This document shows, piece by piece, positions 61,729-64,000 of a stretch of 64,000 nt of DNA. Made by a program: the position numbers and the translations under genes. Positions within the stretch are counted from its first letter, which is position 1. Each line of letters begins with the position of its first letter. The notes beneath the pieces were generated by a model, which searched no databases, was not told the DNA's origin, and worked only from the letters and a program-made list of their open reading frames with translations. The DNA is from Emticicia sp. C21 (GTDB taxonomy: Bacteria; Bacteroidota; Bacteroidia; Cytophagales; Spirosomataceae): assembly GCF_003418935.1 (NCBI RefSeq), contig NZ_QVMT01000004.1, positions 124,282-188,281 of the forward strand. Reading direction: 5' to 3'.

Positions 61729-64000
61729 TTACTCTGTCTTCAAACTCTTTACCGGATTCAACAACGCTGCCTTAACAGCCTGATAGCTTACTGTTAATAA
61801 GGTAAGTATTAATGCCCCACCGCCCGCTGTGGCGAAAATCCACCATGACAGTTCGGTGTGGTAAGTATATTTCTGTAACCAGTTATCCATGAAATAGTAG
61901 GCTATTGGTGCAGCTATTATGCATGAAATGATAACCAGTACAACAAAGTCTTTTGATAACATTTGCCAGAGGTTGGCTACACTAGCCCCTAATACCTTGC
62001 GGATACCAATTTCTTTGGTGCGTTGCTCGGCTACGAAAGAGGCTAAGCCAAAAAGCCCGAGACAAGAAATGAAAATAGCCAGAATAGCAAATAGCGTAGA
62101 TAACTGACCAATACGCAGCTCCTGAGAGAATTTTTTATTATAATCTTCATCTACAAATTTATAGTCAAATGAGGCTGATGGTACCAGTTTATGAAATATG
62201 GCTTCAATCTTTGGCAAGGCTTCAGTTGGATTGACGCTCGGTTTAATCCGCATGGTCATCTGGCTTGAAAATCTACTAACATCTAAAAAATAGAATGTCC
62301 CATTGATTTCTTCGTATGGCGATTGAATAATCATATCTTTAGTAACGCCTACTATCTGCCAGCTGAACTTTCCGTCTTCTGTTTTAATGTATTCGCCAAT
62401 CGGATTTTTTAATCCTATTTGCTTAGCCGCAGCTTCATTAAGAATTACAGCTGCTGAATCAGTTTTGAAGTCAGTGGAGAAATCACGCCCTGTTATCACC
62501 TTCCAGTTGATCACTTTACCAAAGTCTTCTGTTACCCATACTTTATTGAAACCTGATGGTGCTTCCGGGGCTTTGCCTTTCCAGACAAATCCGCCACCTC
62601 TGTTCCAGATAGATGTTAATGGGCTATTAGAAAGGGCTACATCTGATACCATTCCTGAATTTAATAACTCAGTTCTGAACAGATCATACTTACCTTTATA
62701 GTTAGGATCATTCAGACTAATAGTGATTAAGCCCTCTTTACTATAGCCAACCGGACGGTTTTTAGCATGTTGGACTTGTTGATAAACTACCATGGTTCCG
62801 ATAATCATCACAACCGAAACAGTGAATTGAACCACTACTAATGCTTTACGTGGAATTGTTGCAAAGCGGCCAGTCTTAAAAGTACCTTTGAGTACTTTAA
62901 TAGGTTGGAAAGAGGATAAATATAAGGCCGGATAAATACCTGTAAGGATACCTGTTAAAACGATAAAAGCGGCACAGGCCCACCAGAAATAGGTATTGAT
63001 AAATGGCAGAGCGATATCTTTATCTGCTAATTCATTAAACCCATTCAGAGAGAAAACTATAATCAGACATGATAAAGCAAATGATATCAATACCACTAAA
63101 AAAGACTCACTGAAAAACTGGCTTACCAACTGGCTACGAACAGACCCAATAGCCTTGCGGATACCTACTTCCTTTGCACGTTTCTCTGAACGAGCAGTAC
63201 TTAGGTTCATAAAGTTGATAGAAGCCAATAAGAGCACAAAAACGCCGATAATACCAAATAGCCAGACAAACGTAATGCGTCCGCCCGTTGGCAGGCCATC
63301 TGTAAAATCTGAATACAAATGCCATTGTTTCATCGGATACACAAATATTTCCGGGTTATAAGCCTTCATGATTGAATAAAAATCCTTTGGCGAATTTTTG
63401 GCATAAAAATTTTTCAGACCTGCATGTGCGGTTTCCAGACTTATATTTGGTTGCAATTCTACATAGATGCCAAAAGAAGTATTACCCCATGACGTCACAT
63501 TTGCTTTTACCCATTCATTTGAAGACACAAACAAGTCCCAGGGAGTGAAGAATTGCACTTCGCCAAAGCGTGAATTCTTTGGTATATCCTCATAGACACC
63601 CGTAACTTTTACATCAATTTTGTTATCAATTTTCAGGGTTTGGTTAATCGGGTCAGCATTGCCAAACATGGCCTCAGCAGTTGATTTTGATAGTACGATC
63701 GAATGATGGTCTTTTAAGCCATCATACGTGCCTTTCAGCATTTTCAGAGAAAGTAACTCGAGAATACCAGGCTCAACAAAATGCCCTCTTCTACTCAGGT
63801 TTTTCTCTCCCAACTTCAAAGTATAGTCATTTACAGCCCATGAGGTTAGCACTTTACTGAATAGATGCTTATAATTCTCCTTCAAGGCAGTACCCATCGG
63901 AATTTGCATATGCGGACTACCCTCACTTACTCCGGTAGTTGGCTCGGTAGAGATAGAGCGAATCTGCCCTATTCTATCATAATTTTTATGATATTTATTG
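61729..64000 (-). CDS. FtsX/MacB-type ABC permease, array copy 11, 5' end outside window
   Basis: At least 757 residues; the frame stays open to the window edge at 64000. The visible N-terminal part (NKYHKNYDRIGQIRS) aligns with residue 48 or so of copy 9, so only about 48 residues and TM1 are missing. The boxes are ASINFMNLSTARSEKRAKEV and LASFVAEQRTKEIGIRKVLG; the end is NPVKSLKTE. It is nearly co-linear with copy 9 over its whole length, including MKQWHLYSDF before TM2 and QHAKNRPVGYSKEGL after TM5. The array therefore continues or begins beyond the window. Confidence 0.93.
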   Translation of the reverse strand, partial: NKYHKNYDRIGQIRSISTEPTTGVSEGSPHMQIPMGTALKENYKHLFSKVLTSWAVNDYTLKLGEKNLSRRGHFVEPGILELLSLKMLKGTYDGLKDHHSIVLSKSTAEAMFGNADPINQTLKIDNKIDVKVTGVYEDIPKNSRFGEVQFFTPWDLFVSSNEWVKANVTSWGNTSFGIYVELQPNISLETAHAGLKNFYAKNSPKDFYSIMKAYNPEIFVYPMKQWHLYSDFTDGLPTGGRITFVWLFGIIGVFVLLLASINFMNLSTARSEKRAKEVGIRKAIGSVRSQLVSQFFSESFLVVLISFALSCLIIVFSLNGFNELADKDIALPFINTYFWWACAAFIVLTGILTGIYPALYLSSFQPIKVLKGTFKTGRFATIPRKALVVVQFTVSVVMIIGTMVVYQQVQHAKNRPVGYSKEGLITISLNDPNYKGKYDLFRTELLNSGMVSDVALSNSPLTSIWNRGGGFVWKGKAPEAPSGFNKVWVTEDFGKVINWKVITGRDFSTDFKTDSAAVILNEAAAKQIGLKNPIGEYIKTEDGKFSWQIVGVTKDMIIQSPYEEINGTFYFLDVSRFSSQMTMRIKPSVNPTEALPKIEAIFHKLVPSASFDYKFVDEDYNKKFSQELRIGQLSTLFAILAIFISCLGLFGLASFVAEQRTKEIGIRKVLGASVANLWQMLSKDFVVLVIISCIIAAPIAYYFMDNWLQKYTYHTELSWWIFATAGGGALILTLLTVSYQAVKAALLNPVKSLKTE

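Noticed and set aside
36313-64000. CRISPR array or phage-like origin for the repeats
   Set aside because: The repeats are palindromes at variable spacing between genes, not regular direct repeats with spacers, and no cas or phage gene is present.
1-64000. tRNA, rRNA or intact insertion-sequence genes
   Set aside because: By eye I saw no cloverleaf-like sequence, no conserved rRNA segment and no transposase frame; a covariance or HMM scan could not be run.

Overview
The window reads as chromosome from a Bacteroidota bacterium, most likely order Cytophagales (an Emticicia/Spirosoma-like lineage is my inference). The signs are A+T-rich spacers, promoter-like TAnnTTTG boxes, weak Shine-Dalgarno sites, and typical families: a BatA-type N-terminus, reg_prop/Y_Y_Y histidine kinases, DUF1080, ThuA/sugar dehydrogenase/cytochrome c fusions, and roughly 800-residue FtsX/MacB-type permeases. 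I found no rRNA, tRNA, CRISPR, phage or intact insertion sequence.

Bases 1-36,200 are a mixed housekeeping and accessory region of short operons on both strands, packed so tightly that several convergent genes overlap or nearly touch. It holds an S9 peptidase; a two-component propeller kinase followed 3 bp later by a PnuC-like transporter; a racemase; an AraC regulator with a DUF1772 protein; an NtrY-like kinase behind an IscA-like protein that lacks its C-terminal cysteines; an ECF sigma factor with a DUF-type membrane/beta-barrel partner; a thioredoxin-like protein and its decayed duplicate; an MFS transporter and a DUF1080 protein; a Cys-rich two-gene operon; an NTF2-like/SMP-30 pair; an FMN reductase/ADC-like pair; an AlkD-type glycosylase; a class V aminotransferase; a DUF937/OmpA-like protein; a small glycogen-binding-fold protein; a 1146-residue ThuA/sugar dehydrogenase/cytochrome fusion; and a WYL regulator operon.

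Bases 36,211-64,000 are one long minus-strand array of FtsX/MacB-type ABC permeases. A strong bidirectional terminator closes its 3' end. I count eleven paralogues: nine apparently intact (the last runs off the window), one with a single-base frameshift, and one reduced to a 0.46-kb relic. An amidohydrolase gene sits inside the array. No ABC ATPase, membrane-fusion protein, TolC or regulator is encoded here, so a partner must lie upstream (beyond 64,000) or elsewhere.

The most interesting signal is in the array spacers. Three long ones, upstream of copies 1, 5 and 7, share a promoter layout. A sigma-54-like -24/-12 element sits at a nearly fixed distance from GTAC/GTCC palindromes. In two of the three there are two such palindromes 21-22 bp apart, about 87-110 bp upstream of the predicted start. 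Other spacers carry CCCCTAAAGGGG palindromes against start and stop codons, or purine-rich inverted repeats. Together these suggest an expanding, coordinately regulated and locally decaying permease family.
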